Position numbers and translations under genes: made by a program. The notes below the pieces were generated by a model. The model was not told the DNA's origin. It searched no databases and saw only the letters and a list, made by a program, of their open reading frames with translations. A stretch of DNA of 64,000 nucleotides from Ovis canadensis. Taxonomy: Eukaryota > Chordata > Mammalia > Artiodactyla > Bovidae. The DNA is taken from the NCBI RefSeq assembly GCF_042477335.2, contig NC_091262.1:45853001-45917000 (forward strand). The letters run 5' to 3'. Below are positions 21,736 to 33,465 of the stretch, one piece after another. The first letter of the stretch is position 1. Each line of letters opens with the position of its first letter.

Positions 21736-22660
21736 CCTGCCTGGTCACTCTAATTTCATTAGTATGGAAAGGGATAATTTTAAGAAGACAAACAGTAAAA
21801 AGCTGATGAGCCAACTGCTAATCTGTTTTGTTTATTTCTGCAAAGGTAGGGCTCACAGTATCCTAGTAGCTTATTCCTTTAAGGTTGTACTATCAACTGG
21901 GTACTTCTAGAAATGCCTAGAGGGTCTTCAAATAGACATTTATATTCACCATTTAGTGTAAAACATCTTTTCCCAAACCTGCCAACAACTCTCAGTATAT
22001 AACCACTTGCCACCTGTTCTTTGGAGATTGCTTTTGCATCATTACAAGCAAAGAAATCAATAGCAGGCCATTGATTTGGGAAAGAGACAAGATTGCACAG
22101 CAATAATACATAAAGTTAGTCAAGCCCTACTTCTCAGTTGTTTTGAAAGAACAGATAGTTCAATGTTCCTTTCTGAAATAGGCATTCATCCTGCACTGGC
22201 GATCCTGTAGTAATACAGGCCCGAGACAGATGAGGTCCCATAACTCCAACTAGTGTAACGGCTGTTGAACACTACACAGAATCTCAACATGCCTTTTTTG
22301 ACTCAACAGTAATGTTTTAACTTGAATTTAGATTCTCTCTCTGCAGTTTATCCCTCAGTTTAAGAAGTGTGGGCTGGGCACAAGGTCACTCTGAGTACCA
22401 CCAGAGAGTGAAGTGGCTTAGGTGCTGCAAATGCAGAGAGCAGTCAGCTGAAGGTCTGGTCCAAATAAATGTTCTGTCTTGAAAGACGGGTAAGGCCAAT
22501 CGTTTGCCTTCTCCATTAATTTACTAAGATGCCATCTGGTCTAACTAGCCAAATTAACATGTACAAGTCATTTAGGTATGGTAATTAGTTTTGAACCAGT
22601 GAATAGAATCTGGAAAAAGGGACTATGCAAAGGGTGAACCAACGTTACATTTACATAGAG
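21736..22660. other. Intronic sequence without recognised gene
   Basis: Nothing recognised on either strand. Confidence 0.5.
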
Positions 22661-22664
22661 ATTT

Positions 22665-23230
22665 ATGCTTTTAGAAACTCTTTCACATGCATTATCTCAC
22701 TTGATCCTAATCTCAATCCCACAAAGTAGATTGGTCATCATTGTTGTAAACATCTGAAAGAGGAGGAAATTGAGGCTCAAAAGATTGTTGCTGTCCTGGG
22801 GGCTCAGACGGTAAAGCGTCTGCCTGCAACGCGGGAGACCTGGGTTCGATTCCTAGGTCAGGAAGATCCCCTGGAGAAGGAAATGGCAATCCACTCCAGC
22901 AACTCTTGCCTGGAAAATCCCATGGATAGAGGAGCCTAACAGGCTACAGTACATGGAGTCACAAAGAGTCGAACACGACTGAGCGACTTCCCTTTCACTA
23001 GCAATATAGGGAAGAAGCTAAGGGATAGTGAAAGAAGTGAATACCAATCACTAGGTATTTTGTTTTCTTGCAGCCAAATGGCCCCATAAGATGGGTATGA
23101 TTATTATTCCTTTCTAAAGCTGAGGAAACTGACACTCAGAGGAGTAATTTGTGACAGAGCTAAGTGGAAGAGTTAGGTTTTGATCTAGATCTTTGGGATT
23201 TCAAAGTCCATGCTTCAGTTATTATACTGA
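22665..23230 (-). mobile_element. MIR remnants flanking a Bov-tA SINE
   Basis: Antisense MIR-like text occurs at 22680-22785 (CATTATCTCACTTGATCCTAA, GAGGAGGAAATTGAGGCTCA) and again at 23085-23200 (AAGCTGAGGAAACTGACACTCAG). The SINE at 22792-22999 lies between. Confidence 0.6.
22792..22999 (+). mobile_element. Bov-tA SINE with well-kept tRNA-like promoter
   Basis: The head reads GGGGCTCAGACGGTAAAGCG (A-box region) and GGTTCGATTCC (B box), close to a tRNA gene, followed by the full BovA body. It is a SINE, not a tRNA gene. Confidence 0.93.
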
Positions 23231-23361
23231 TGAAGCCTACGGCTTGCTGTTACAGTGAATGCAACTGCTCAAGAATTCTTGATGCTGAGAGTTTTAGCCT
23301 TCTTAAATAAGCGAGCTGTCTGGAACGGGCGATACACATTTAAGAAATTGATATGACATAA

Positions 23362-23565
23362 CAGAAAAAGCGTAGGCTATGGGGCCAGAGAGACCTGTTT
23401 AAATCCTAGCTTTACTAATTGCTAGCTGTGTGACCCTAAGCTTTATTCTCACCTGTCAAATGGATACATAGATCTTAACCCCATGAACTTGATGTGAAGA
23501 TGAAATTATGTAACACGAAAAAGTTCCTTGTACATCAACAAATATTGATTACCTTCCTCTATAAA
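23362..23565 (+). mobile_element. MIR SINE
   Basis: Sense MIR order: GGGGCCAGAGAGACCTG, AAATCCTAGCTTTACTAATTGC, AGCTGTGTGACCCTAAGC, then a CACCTGTCAAATGGATACATAG stretch. Confidence 0.75.
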
Positions 23566-24012
23566 AACATTTCTCTCAGAAGCAGAGGAGTTAGAAAGCA
23601 GAGATAGACAAGGGTCTCTTATTTGCTAGGGAATAAAGACAGAAACATAGAGGGTGAAAGGCACACAATAGACCTCATTTTACAGGAAGTCTTTGCAAAC
23701 AATCCCACTCAAGTATTATCTACTTTAAGAAGAATTTTTTAGCATCAAGAGTCTGGGTTAAGGTCCTTCTAAGCTCCCACAGAATTCTGTTAACTTCTAC
23801 CTTAGCATTCAGTATACTGTGTTGTAAGTCTGTCCCCATAAATCTATTTTCTCCTCTAGATAATAAGTTAAGGCCTCTTCTATTACAACATCTGGTGTAA
23901 GGCAGATACTTAATAAGTTTTTGCTGAATGAAGAAAAGGGGAAAAAACACACACCCATCTCAATAACAGCGTGTTGGAGAGGATTACAATCAGATTTACA
24001 ATATTTTCTTAC

Positions 24013-24758
24013 CTTGACTGCATAGTTATTAAGTGGATCTTTTGCGTATGAAGCTGTATAGTAAACTGCATCACCAGCTTCACAGCATGGCTTGTCACTG
24101 GTCAGCCTGAAGTCTGACCAGCTGTCTACCCCAAAACGGAGTTGGTCTTTCTGCCCAGCCATGAAGAGGTCTTCACATTTAACAGCCAGTTTCTTCAAGG
24201 CATCTGTATGAAGGCTTCGGATTTTACCCACCACTTCTTCACGATTCTCAAGTCCTCGATAAAGTGCTTGTCTCTGTGGCTTCTGGATACTCCGGCCCTG
24301 TCTACCAGAGGGACCCCGCCGGCTGGACAGGGACTCTGTGCTGTTGGAAAACCTATCCTTAATACTGAGAGTGGTTAGGCTGGAGATACTGTTTGCTGCT
24401 GAGGGCACACGTCTCTCCTTGTGCAAAGGTCTCTCCAAGGAGTCATAAGACTCAGCATCCAGTCCCTTGAGTTCATAGCTGACCGAGGAGCCAGCACTGC
24501 TGGCATCCCAGCTGGGGTCAATATCGTAGGTGGGATTAGCCATGACACAAAGGGTAGTTTCCAGGGACTTTTGGAGGTCTTTGGAGAGTGGCTCCGTATT
24601 GGCTCTTATGATCATTTTCTTTGGCAGTGGAGGTGGTGTTGGTTGCAAAGCGTTAGGTGCGTCTTGGTCTGTTTTCCCGCCAAAGGCGATGGCATCATCC
24701 AAAGCTCCCTTAGGCTGCCGTGGATGCTTGGGAGGTATCATGGCTGCTCTAGATTGTC
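24013..24758 (-). CDS. PEAK1: PEAK1 penultimate coding exon: signalling motifs and pseudokinase N-lobe
   Basis: A 746-bp exon: two bases complete a split glycine codon, then 248 codons end in AAG before donor GTAAGA. The acceptor is AATCCAG with GA as first exon bases (24758-24757). Visible motifs: PPPLPKK at 24636-24616, the CRK-family SH3-binding motif of PEAK proteins; RANTEP with its Thr codon at 24597-24595, a 14-3-3-type context (human T1165); and NPTY with its Tyr codon at 24528-24526, the Shc1 PTB site (human Y1188). Then follow a Ser-rich linker, the N-terminal dimerization helix region (RQALYRGLENREEVVGK onward), and the N-lobe ending NNYAVK, whose Lys aligns with the VAIK lysine. 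The ATG at 24741 is internal, not a start. Motif roles come from the published family; the motifs themselves are read here. Confidence 0.96.
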
Positions 24759-25750
24759 CTGGATTGTTTTAAAATAAAGAAAGAAGAAAAAAAGAATAAT
24801 TAAATAAAATTTTTGTTCTGGTTACATAATTGAAACTTAAACAGAAATAAATGTAGTAGTAAGAATTTAAGAAGTCAACACCTTAATTCAAAAACGGTAA
24901 AAGAAAACAAAGAACAAATAGCTAAATTTAAAGGCAGAATTCAAGACCTAATGGGAGCAACAAATGTGAACAATGTCTCAGTATTTCCTTGCCATAGAAC
25001 AGGGCGATGGGTTTTGTTTTCAAGAAGGAACCCAGATTCTCCACTCCTGGCCCCAAGAGTGCTGTATTCACCACACCAGAGTACTAAGGAGTGACAGGCA
25101 CTCAAAGAACTGTACTGTGACAGAAGAGAGATAATAACATTTGCAGGTTAAAAAGCAATACTTGGGAGCATTACTAAAAACAAGCGGGATTAGCAAATGA
25201 GACTGCTAGATTGGTGCTCAGACAATACTATTCTATTCTTTTAACTTTGTTCCAAAGTTATATTGTATTGTATCTCCATCCAAAACAAACAAACACAGTT
25301 TCATAAACCATGCTATTTCATTTCCCTACAGAGATGGCTTCTGGCACCACTGAAACTGGTCTATGTATAAAGATCTCTGAGATTGTGGTAAGGGAAACCA
25401 TGTGTATGGGCAGGCAACTGCTGTTTCAAACATCACCCACAAACTCTTACATGATTCTGTTTTATTTGGGGGGAAATATAAACTGTGATTTGAGAGATGC
25501 TACATTTGAACTTCTCTGACAACAAGCTCCAGTTACAGAACCAATCACCTTTGTTTCCTTTCCAGAATTTATGCTTAGAAGATAAAACATGTATCGTATG
25601 AATCAGTGATACCTTCAGGCCTTATAATGAGGATGGGGCATTATTTTTTTTAAAGACTTAGAAATATACCATGAAATTTTAATAAAAGTTATTAAAATTA
25701 GTAATGTTATTAAAATGAAATAGTCACTCAATATTTCAGAGTTAAAGCAT
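24759..25750. other. Intronic sequence without recognised gene
   Basis: AT-rich; no gene or confident repeat seen beyond the pyrimidine-rich splice-site context. Confidence 0.5.
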
Positions 25751-25755
25751 AATGC

Positions 25756-26215
25756 TCTATTATGGGTGGAATTACATCCTCTCCCCTAGAATATACTTAT
25801 GGTACTTCTAAATATGACCTTATTCAAAAATAGTCTTTGTAGAGGTAATCAAGTTAAGCTAATCAAGCATCCAATGACGTCTTAATGAAGTCATTAAGGT
25901 AGGCCTCAGTCCAATACGGCTGGTGTCCTTATAAGAAGGGGAAAATGTCACATGAAGACACAGGGAGAACACCATGCCGTCACAGAGGCATTGCTTGGAG
26001 TAATGCAGTTGCAAGCCAGGGATGCTAAGGATTGATGGCCACCACCAGATGCTAAGAAGAAATAAGGGAGGAGTCTACCCAGAATCTCAGAGGGAACACG
26101 GCCTTGGTAACATCTTAATTTCAGCTCCAAGCTGCCAGAACTACAGGAGAATAAATTTCTCTTGTTTTAAGCCCCCAGTTTGTGGTACTTTATTATATCA
26201 GGCCTAGGAAACTAT
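25756..26215 (+). mobile_element. MLT1-like MaLR solo LTR
   Basis: Follows the MLT1 LTR order: AATATGACCTTATTCAAAAATAG, TAGAGGTAATCAAGTTAAG, CTGGTGTCCTTATAAGAAG, ATGAAGACACAGGGAGAA, GAGAATAAATTTCTCTTGTTTTAAGC, TTTGTGGTACTTTATTATA. No internal sequence adjoins it. Confidence 0.8.
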
Positions 26216-28570
26216 GCTGTTACTACTGATCAGACTGAGCAGAAGGCATTGGAAGGTCTTGAGGATGATAATGAATAAGGATGGTGGTTTGTTTTTATTA
26301 AATATCATGTCCTTGTAGCAATGCCAAGGGGAAGCACCAATATAAACTGTGATTATAATAACACTATACTCCATTTCCCATGCATGCAATCCACTTCAAG
26401 AACACTTAAAGAGTTTATATAAACTATGACAATATATAAGCAAACCTAAGAACCCTCTTTCCCCACAAATAGCATGTAGCAATATTCTTTTACAAAGAAT
26501 AGAGCTACATTACATATAAAAAAATATGTATATATAGACAGCATAAGACAGAGAGAGAGAAGGAATATGAGAATGCAAAGCTCTAAGAGGGCCAGGACAT
26601 TTGTTTTACTCATTGTTGTACCCTCTATGTTAAGAAACAGGGCCTAATTATAATAGATGTTTAATAAATATTTCTTGAGTGACTAAAGGAATAAATATTT
26701 AGGGCTAAAAGAGAAAAACAGGCAAAACTGTATAGGTACCTATATCAAGTGAAGATATTGAATTAGAAATTTATGAAATTCCCACAAAGAAAAGTCTAGG
26801 ACCATATCAGCTTCACTGATGAATTCTACCAAATGTTTAACGAAGTATTAAAACCAATCTTTCATTAACTTTTCCAGTAAATAGAAGTGGAAGGAATACT
26901 TACCAACTTGAAATCTATGATAGGCCAATATTACCTATATAACAAAATAAGAGAAAGAAACCAATACACTAATATCCCTTATTACTAGATGCAGAAATCC
27001 TCACAAAATACTAGCAAACTCAATCAAGCAACATATAAAAAGGATAAGACACCACAACAAATTTGGATTTATCCCAGAAATGCAAGGTTGGTTTAATATC
27101 TAAAAACCAATCCATGTCATATATAATGTAAATAAAATAAAGAGAGGAGGAAAAAGCCTTACATGGTCAGCTCAATGGGAGAAGAAAAAGAATTTCATAA
27201 AATCCAATATTTATCAAGATAAAAACATTGAAAAGGCTGGAAAAAGAAGGGCTCATCCTCGTTCTGATACAAGGCGCCTATGAAAACCCAAGAGCTAAAT
27301 CGTACTTAATGGTAAAAGCCTAGGTTTTCCCCGACTAAGATCAGAAACAAAACAAAGATCCCCATTCTTGTTTCTTCTATTCTACATTGTACTGGAGAAC
27401 CTAGACAGGGAAATTATGAAAAAAAAAAAAAGAAATAAAAACATCCAGATTGGAAAAGAAATAAAACTATCTCTATTCACAGATGACACAATCTTGTACA
27501 CAGGAAAGCCTAAAGAGTCCACAGAAAAATGAGAACTAATATACCAGTTCAGCAAAATTGTAGGACTTATGATCAATATAAAAACTCAACTGTATTTCCA
27601 TACACTAGCAATGAATAATCCCAAAGTTAAATGAAGAAAACAACTGCATTTATAATATCATTAAAAAATATTTAGAAAAATATTTAGCAAAGTAAGTGTA
27701 AGACTTGTACACTAAAATTACTTGGGCACTAAAAACTTTGATGAAAGACATAAATGATCTAAATAAATAAAAAGAAATTTATGTTCATGGATCAGAACAT
27801 ATGTTAAGATGGAAATATTCCTCAAAGTTTTCCTCTGAAAATTTAATGTCATCCACATCAAAACCCCAGCTAGCTTTCTGGCAGAAATTGACAGAACAAT
27901 CCTAAAATTCATATGGAATCACATAAGATCTAGAGGAGGCCCTCTCCCCACTCAAATCTTGAAAAACAGAACAAAGAACCTACATTTCCCAACTTCAAAA
28001 TGTACTTCACAACTACAACAACCAAAAACTATGGGGCCAGCATAAGAATAGAAATACAGGTGGATGGAATAGAATTGAGAGTCCAGAAATAAACTCTTAC
28101 ATTTACAGTTAACTGGTTTTCAACAAGGATATCAAGACAATTCAATAGGGAAAGAGAGACTTTTCAATAAATGGTGCTGGGACAACTTGGTATCCACATG
28201 CAAAAGAATGAAGTTGAACCCTTACATTATAGTATACACAAAATTAACTCAAAATATATGAAAAATCTAAATGTTAAAAACTAAATCTATCAAACTCCTA
28301 GAAGAAAACATAGGAGTAAAGTTTTTAGACTAGGCAATTATTTCTTAAATAAAATACCTACAGCACAAGTAACCAAAAATCAATAAATTGGAATTCATAA
28401 AAATGAAAAACTTTTGTGCTTCAAAGGTCAATTTTAAAAAAGTGAAAACATAACCCTTAGAATAGGAGAGAACACAAGCTAATCATATATCCAATAAGAG
28501 ACTTGTATCCAGAATTTATCAATAACCCTAACAATGAAAAGGATAGAGAATCCATTAAAAGTGGTCAAAG

Positions 28571-28762
28571 TGGGACTTTGACCCTGGTGGGCCAGTGGTT
28601 GAGAATCTGCCTTGCAATGAAAGGGATGTGAGTTCAATCCCTGGTTGGGGAACCAAGATCCCACATGCCACGGAGCAACTAAGCCCATGCATTGCAACAG
28701 ACGATCCCACATGATGCAACTAAGACTGAAAGCAGCCAACTAAATAAATATTCTTTAAAAAA
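28571..28762 (+). mobile_element. CHR-type tRNA-derived SINE nested in L1
   Basis: tRNA-like head (GGCCAGTGGTTGAGAATCTG, GAGTTCAATCCCTGG), then TTGGGGAACCAAGATCCCACATGCC, and an A-rich tail. It differs from Bov-tA because the BovA body is missing. GGTCAAAG and GGCAAAG flank it. Confidence 0.82.
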
Positions 28763-29226
28763 GGCAGGCAAAGCATCTGCATAGACATTACTCCAAAGAA
28801 GATATACAAATAGCCAAAAGGCATGTATAAAGATGCTCAGCATTTCTCACTAGGTAAATGCAAACCAAAACCACAAGACATCACTTTATATCCACTAAGC
28901 TAGCTTTAATAAAATAGATGGACAAGTATCAGTAAAGATATGGAGAAATTCAAACCTTCATACATTGCTAGCGGGAATCTAAATGGTGCAACCATGAAAA
29001 CGGTTTGTTAGTTATTCAGAAAGTAAAACAGTTACACATGATCCAGCATTTCTAATCCTAGGGATATATCTGAGAGAAATGAAAACATATGTCCACACAG
29101 AACTTGTATTCAAATGTTCATGGCAACATTTGCATACAAAAGCCCTAAAGTGGAAACAACTCAGATGTGCATCAACCGATGAACGGATAAACAAAATGTA
29201 GCATAGCCACACAACATAATATTCAG

Positions 29227-30046
29227 TTCAGTTCAGTCACTCAGTCGTGTCCGACTCTTTGTGTCCCCATGACTACAGCATGCCAAGCTTCCCTTTCCAT
29301 CACCAACTTCCACAGCTTGCTCAAACTCATGTCCATTGAGTCGGTGATGCCATCCAACCATCTCATCCTCTGTCGTCCCCTTTCCTCCTGCCTTCAATCT
29401 TTCCCAGCATCAGGGTCTTTTCCAATGAGTCAGTTCTTTGCATCAAGTGGACAAAGTATTGGAGTTTCAGGTTCAGCATCAGTCCTTCCAATGAACAGTC
29501 AGGACTGATTTCCTTAAGAATTGACTAGTTTGATCTCCTTGCAGTCCAAGGGACTCTCAAGAGTCTTCTCCAACACCACAGTTCAAAAGCATCGATTCTT
29601 CAGCACTCAGCCTTCTTTACAGTCCAACTCTCACATCCATACATAAACACTGGAAAACCATAGCTTTGACTAGATGGACCTTTGTTGGCAAAGTAATGTC
29701 TCTGCTTTTTAAAATGTTGTCTGTGTTGGTCATAGTTTTTCTTCCAAGGAGCAAGCATCTTTTAATTTCATATCTGCAGTCACCACCTGCAGTGATTTTG
29801 GAGCCCAACAGAATAGTCTCTCACTGTTTCCATTGTTTCCCAAGCTATTTGCCATGAAGTGATGGGATCAGATGCCATGATCTTAATTTTTTGAATGCTG
29901 AGGTTTAAGTCAGCTTTTTCACTCTCCTCTTTTACTTTATCGAGAGGCTCTTCAGTTCCTCTTCACTTTCAGCCATAAGGGCGGTATCATCTGCATATGC
30001 GAGGTTATTGATATTTTCCCGGCAATCTTGATTCCAGCTTGTATTT
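29227..30046 (-). mobile_element. BovB LINE 3' fragment nested in L1
   Basis: The 3' end begins with the (AGTTC)n-type repeat on the plus strand and runs back into the RT region (complement of the YADD context at about 29990). 5'-truncated. The TSD is CATAATATTCAG (29215-29226) against CATATTATTCAG (30047-30058), 11 of 12, and the L1 text rejoins across it. Non-coding. Confidence 0.92.
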
Positions 30047-30269
30047 CATATTATTCAGCCATAAAAGAAATTAAGCCCTGATGTGTGCTACAATCTGTAT
30101 GAACCTTAGAAACATTATGCTGAGTGAGAGAACCCAGTAATAGAAGACCATATATCATATGAAATATTTAGAAACACATAAATCCATAGAGATAGAAAGC
30201 AAATTAGTGGTTGCCACAGCCAGGGGAAAGAGAGAATGGAAACAACTGTTAATAGATTTCTGTTTGGGG

Positions 30270-30487
30270 CAGGCTTCCCAGGTGGCTCAATGGTAAAGAA
30301 TCCACCTGCCAAAGTAGGAGGGGCAGGTTCAATCCCTGGGTTGGGAAGATCCTCTGGAGAAGGGTATGGGTAACGTACTCTAGCATTCTTGCCTGGGAAA
30401 TCCAATGGACAGAGGAACCTGGCAGGGTACAGTCCACGGGGTTGCAAAAGAGTCAGACAACACTTAGCGACTAAATAGCAACAATTG
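30270..30487 (+). mobile_element. Bov-tA SINE nested in L1
   Basis: tRNA-like head and BovA body with a TSD TGTTTGGGG at 30261-30269 and 30488-30496 (perfect). Confidence 0.93.
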
Positions 30488-30538
30488 TGTTTGGGGTGAT
30501 GAAAATGTTTTGGAATTAGATACTGGTAGTGGTTGTAT

Positions 30539-30818
30539 GGAGAAGGCAATGGCACCCCACTCCAGTATGCTTGCCTGGAAAATCCCATGGGTGGAGGAGC
30601 CTGGTGGGATACAGTCCATGGGGTCACAAAGAGTCGGACACGACTGAGTGACTTCACTTTCACTTTTCACTTTCATGCATTGGACAAGGAAATGGCAATC
30701 CACTCCAGTGTTCTTGCCTGGAGAATCCCAGGGACGGGGGAGCCTGGTGGGCTACCGTCTATGGGGTCTCACAGAGTTAGACACGACTGAAGCGACTTAG
30801 CTGCAGCAGCAGCAGCAC
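30539..30818 (+). mobile_element. BovA2 dimeric SINE nested in L1
   Basis: Two BovA monomers with the usual linker and a CAGCAGCAG tail. Flanked by TGGTTGTAT at 30530-30538 and 30819-30827. Confidence 0.93.
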
Positions 30819-30827
30819 TGGTTGTAT

Positions 30828-32451
30828 CAGTCAGTTCAGTTCAGTCGCTCAGTCGTGTCCGACTCTTTGCGACCCCATGAATCGCAGCATGCCAGGCCTC
30901 CCTGTCCATCACCAAATCCTGGAGTTCACTCAGACTCATGTCCATCGAGTCAGTGATGACATCCAGCCATCTCATCCTCGGTCATCCCCTTCTTCTCCCA
31001 CCCCCAATCCCTCCCAGCATCAGAGTCTTTTCCAATGAGTTAACTCTTCTCATGAGGTGACCAAAGTACTGGAGTTTCAGCTTCAGCATCATTCCCGCCA
31101 GAGAAATCCCAGGGCTGATCTCCTTCAGAATGGACTGGTTGGATTTCCTTGCAGTCCAAGGGACTCTCAAGAGTTTTATCCAACACCACAGTTCAAAAGC
31201 ATCAATTCTTCGGTGCTCAGCCTTCTTCACAGTCCAACTCTCACATCCATACATGACCACAGGAAAAACCATAGCCTTGACTAGACGGACCTTAGTCGGC
31301 AAAGTAATGTCTCTGCTTTGAATATGCTCTCTAGGTTGGTCATAACTTTTCTTCCAAGGAGTAAGTGTCTTTTAATTTCATGGCTGCAGTCACCATCTGC
31401 AGTGATTTTGGAGCCCCCCAAAATAAAGTCTGACACTGTTTCCACTGTTTCCCCATCTATTTCCCATGAGGTGATGGGACCGCATGCCATGATCTTCATT
31501 TTCTGAATGTTGAGCTTTAAGCCGACTTTTTCACTCTCCACTTTCACTTTCATCAAGAGGCTTTTTAGTTCCTCTTCACTTTCTGCCATAAGGGTGGTGT
31601 CATCTGCATATCTGAGGTTATTGATATTTCTCTCGGCAATCTTGATTCCAGCTTGTGTTTCTTCCAGCCCAGTGTTTCTCATGATGTACTCTGCATAGAA
31701 GTTAAATAAGCAGGGTTACAATATACAGCCTTGACATACTCCTTTTCCTATTTGGAACCAGTCTGTTGTTCCATGTCCAGTTCTAACTGTTGCTTCCTGA
31801 CCTGCATATAGGTTTCTCAAGAAGCGGGTCAGGTGCTCTGGTATTCCCATCTCTTTCAGAATTTTCCACAGTTTATTATGATCCACACAGTCAAAGGCTT
31901 TGGCATAGTCAATAAAGCAGAAATAGATGTTTTTCTGGAACTCTCTTGCTTTTTCCATGATCCAGCGGATGTTGGCAATTTGATCTCTGGTTCCTCTGCC
32001 TTTTCTAAAACCAGCTTGAACATCAGGAAGTTCATGGTTCACGTATTGCTGAAGCCTGGCTTGGAGAATTTTGAGCATTACTTTACTACCGTGTGAGATG
32101 AGCGCAATTGTGCCAGGAAAATGCACTGGTCATAGCAAACACCCTCTTTCAACAACACAAGAGAAGACTCTACACATGGACATCACCAGATGGTCAACAC
32201 CGAAATCAGACTGATTATATTATTTGCAGCCAAAGATGGAGAAGCTCTATACAGTCAACAAAAACAAGACCAGGAGCTGACTGTGGCTCAGATTATGAAC
32301 TCCTTATTGCCAAATTCAGACTAAAATAGAAGAAAGTAGGGAAAACAACTAGACCATTCAGGTATGACCTAAATCAAATCCCTATGATTATACAGTGGAA
32401 GTGAGAGATAGATTTAAGGGACTAGATATGATAGATAGGGTACCTGAAAAG
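30828..32451 (-). mobile_element. 5'-inverted BovB LINE with RT and endonuclease fragments
   Basis: From 30828 to about 32112 the minus strand reads the BovB 3' end and reverse transcriptase: FIDYAKAFDCVDH near 31916-31878, GVCQGCIL near 31742-31719, and YADDT near 31610-31596. From about 32117 to 32445 the plus strand reads the C-terminal part of the endonuclease domain, with TSPDGQHRNQTDYI and GADCGSDYELLIAKFRLK. In an intact element the endonuclease lies upstream of RT on the same strand, so the 5' piece is inverted and the segment between them is lost. Stops and frame breaks make it non-functional. Confidence 0.92.
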
Positions 32452-32929
32452 TGGTCGTATAATTCTATTAATAAACTAAAACTCATTGAACTGTACACTC
32501 AAAAAGGGTGAATTTTATGGTATATAAATTGTATCTAAATATTAAAGCAAATCAACAATTCAGTCTTAGAAATAATCATAAATTCAGTTTTCAGTCATAT
32601 CTTCCCATTAATCTGTGCTCTTAACATCACAAAGGATGTAGGGGCTTGGCATTTATTGAACTCTTCCTGTGATGGTGAGGCCTCCCTCCTGGTGCTGTCC
32701 CAGCCCTATTTTGCCTCAGCTAATGTGTGAAGTCAGAACTATAGTTTATTTACAAGATGACAGAAATAGGCTTTGTAACAAATCTTCATTTTCCATTTGC
32801 TGACTCAGAAGATGCAGGAGGTTAGAAGCGGTGAACTGCACCAGCAGCTTATCTTCCTGGCCTGACTACTGTGGCAGTCTTCTGAAACCACTGTCTCCAG
32901 TTTTTCTTCCTTCACCACACAAACCATTA

Positions 32930-33465
32930 GAGACTTTATTCAAACACCAAATCTGATCATGGCATTCCTCCTGTACTTCAAAAGTTCTGTCCTTGAGAAT
33001 TTGGACTTGGTCCCGAGGATGCAGTTTTGTGGCTGCAGCACAGAAAGAAAGCCTCTTCTGACCCAGCCCTGGTTGTTCTGTTTCTCTCACAGCATTTTCC
33101 CGCGTGTCCTAAATCGGAGCTACCAAACTGCTTGTGGTTTCTCCAGCACTCTTGGCTACTTCATGCTCTGTGTCTGTTCTCTTATTGACCCTCTTCCAGG
33201 AATGGTTTCTCTCTCCACTCATCTTTAAACGTTCTGCCTCTGAGGAATGTTTCTTACTCCACTTCAAAATTGCAAAATTGACCTCTCCTTCCTGGGGACC
33301 TCAGATGTATTATGTGAACATTTCTGTCTTAAGCACTTAGAATACTTAACTTGTGTCCCTATATGAATTCCCCATGGGTGTAATCATTGAGGGCAGACAC
33401 TTGGCTCATTTATAGCCCAGGACAAAGCAAAGAGTCTGGCTGAGGGGGGAATGGAAGGAATGAAT
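32930..33465 (+). mobile_element. Probable L2-type LINE remnant
   Basis: Text such as CTGATCATGGCATTCCTCCTG and ATCATTGAGGGCAGACACTTGG follows the L2 3' order with divergence. Confidence 0.5.

Larger units (their letters stand above)
3798..24012 (-). other. PEAK1: PEAK1 last intron (20.2 kb)
   Basis: The donor is CAAG|GTAAGA, with the GT at 24012-24011; the acceptor is CTTCAG at the 3798 side. The intron is filled with retroposons listed separately. No other exon with PEAK1-like or other recognisable coding potential was seen on either strand. Confidence 0.9.
26735..32556 (+). mobile_element. Old L1 (L1MA-like), 5'-truncated, split by five younger insertions
   Basis: Sense ORF2 text starts near 26735 and includes the reverse-transcriptase region (TTCACAGATGACACAATC near 27476). 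It continues at 28763-29214, 30059-30269 and 30488-30538, and ends at 32461-32556 with TTGAACTGTACACTCAAAAAGG then GGTGAATTTTATGG. Between these pieces sit a CHR-type SINE, two BovB copies, a Bov-tA and a BovA2. All frames are disrupted by stops. Confidence 0.85.

Noticed and set aside
22792..22999. tRNA gene, from A-box and B-box like sequence (also at 6209, 17276, 50397)
   Set aside because: These are heads of Bov-tA SINEs. They lack a proper acceptor stem and continue into the BovA body.
24739..24741. ATG within the penultimate PEAK1 exon as a gene start
   Set aside because: The reading frame runs upstream through the acceptor and joins the previous exon in phase, so this methionine is internal.
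24421..24777. 118-codon plus-strand frame over the penultimate PEAK1 exon
   Set aside because: An antisense shadow of the exon, with no recognisable domain.
31281..32126. A live reverse transcriptase gene
   Set aside because: The two RT pieces are separated by stops and a frame break near 31716, the 5' part is inverted, and the element lacks its 5' end. It is a dead BovB copy.
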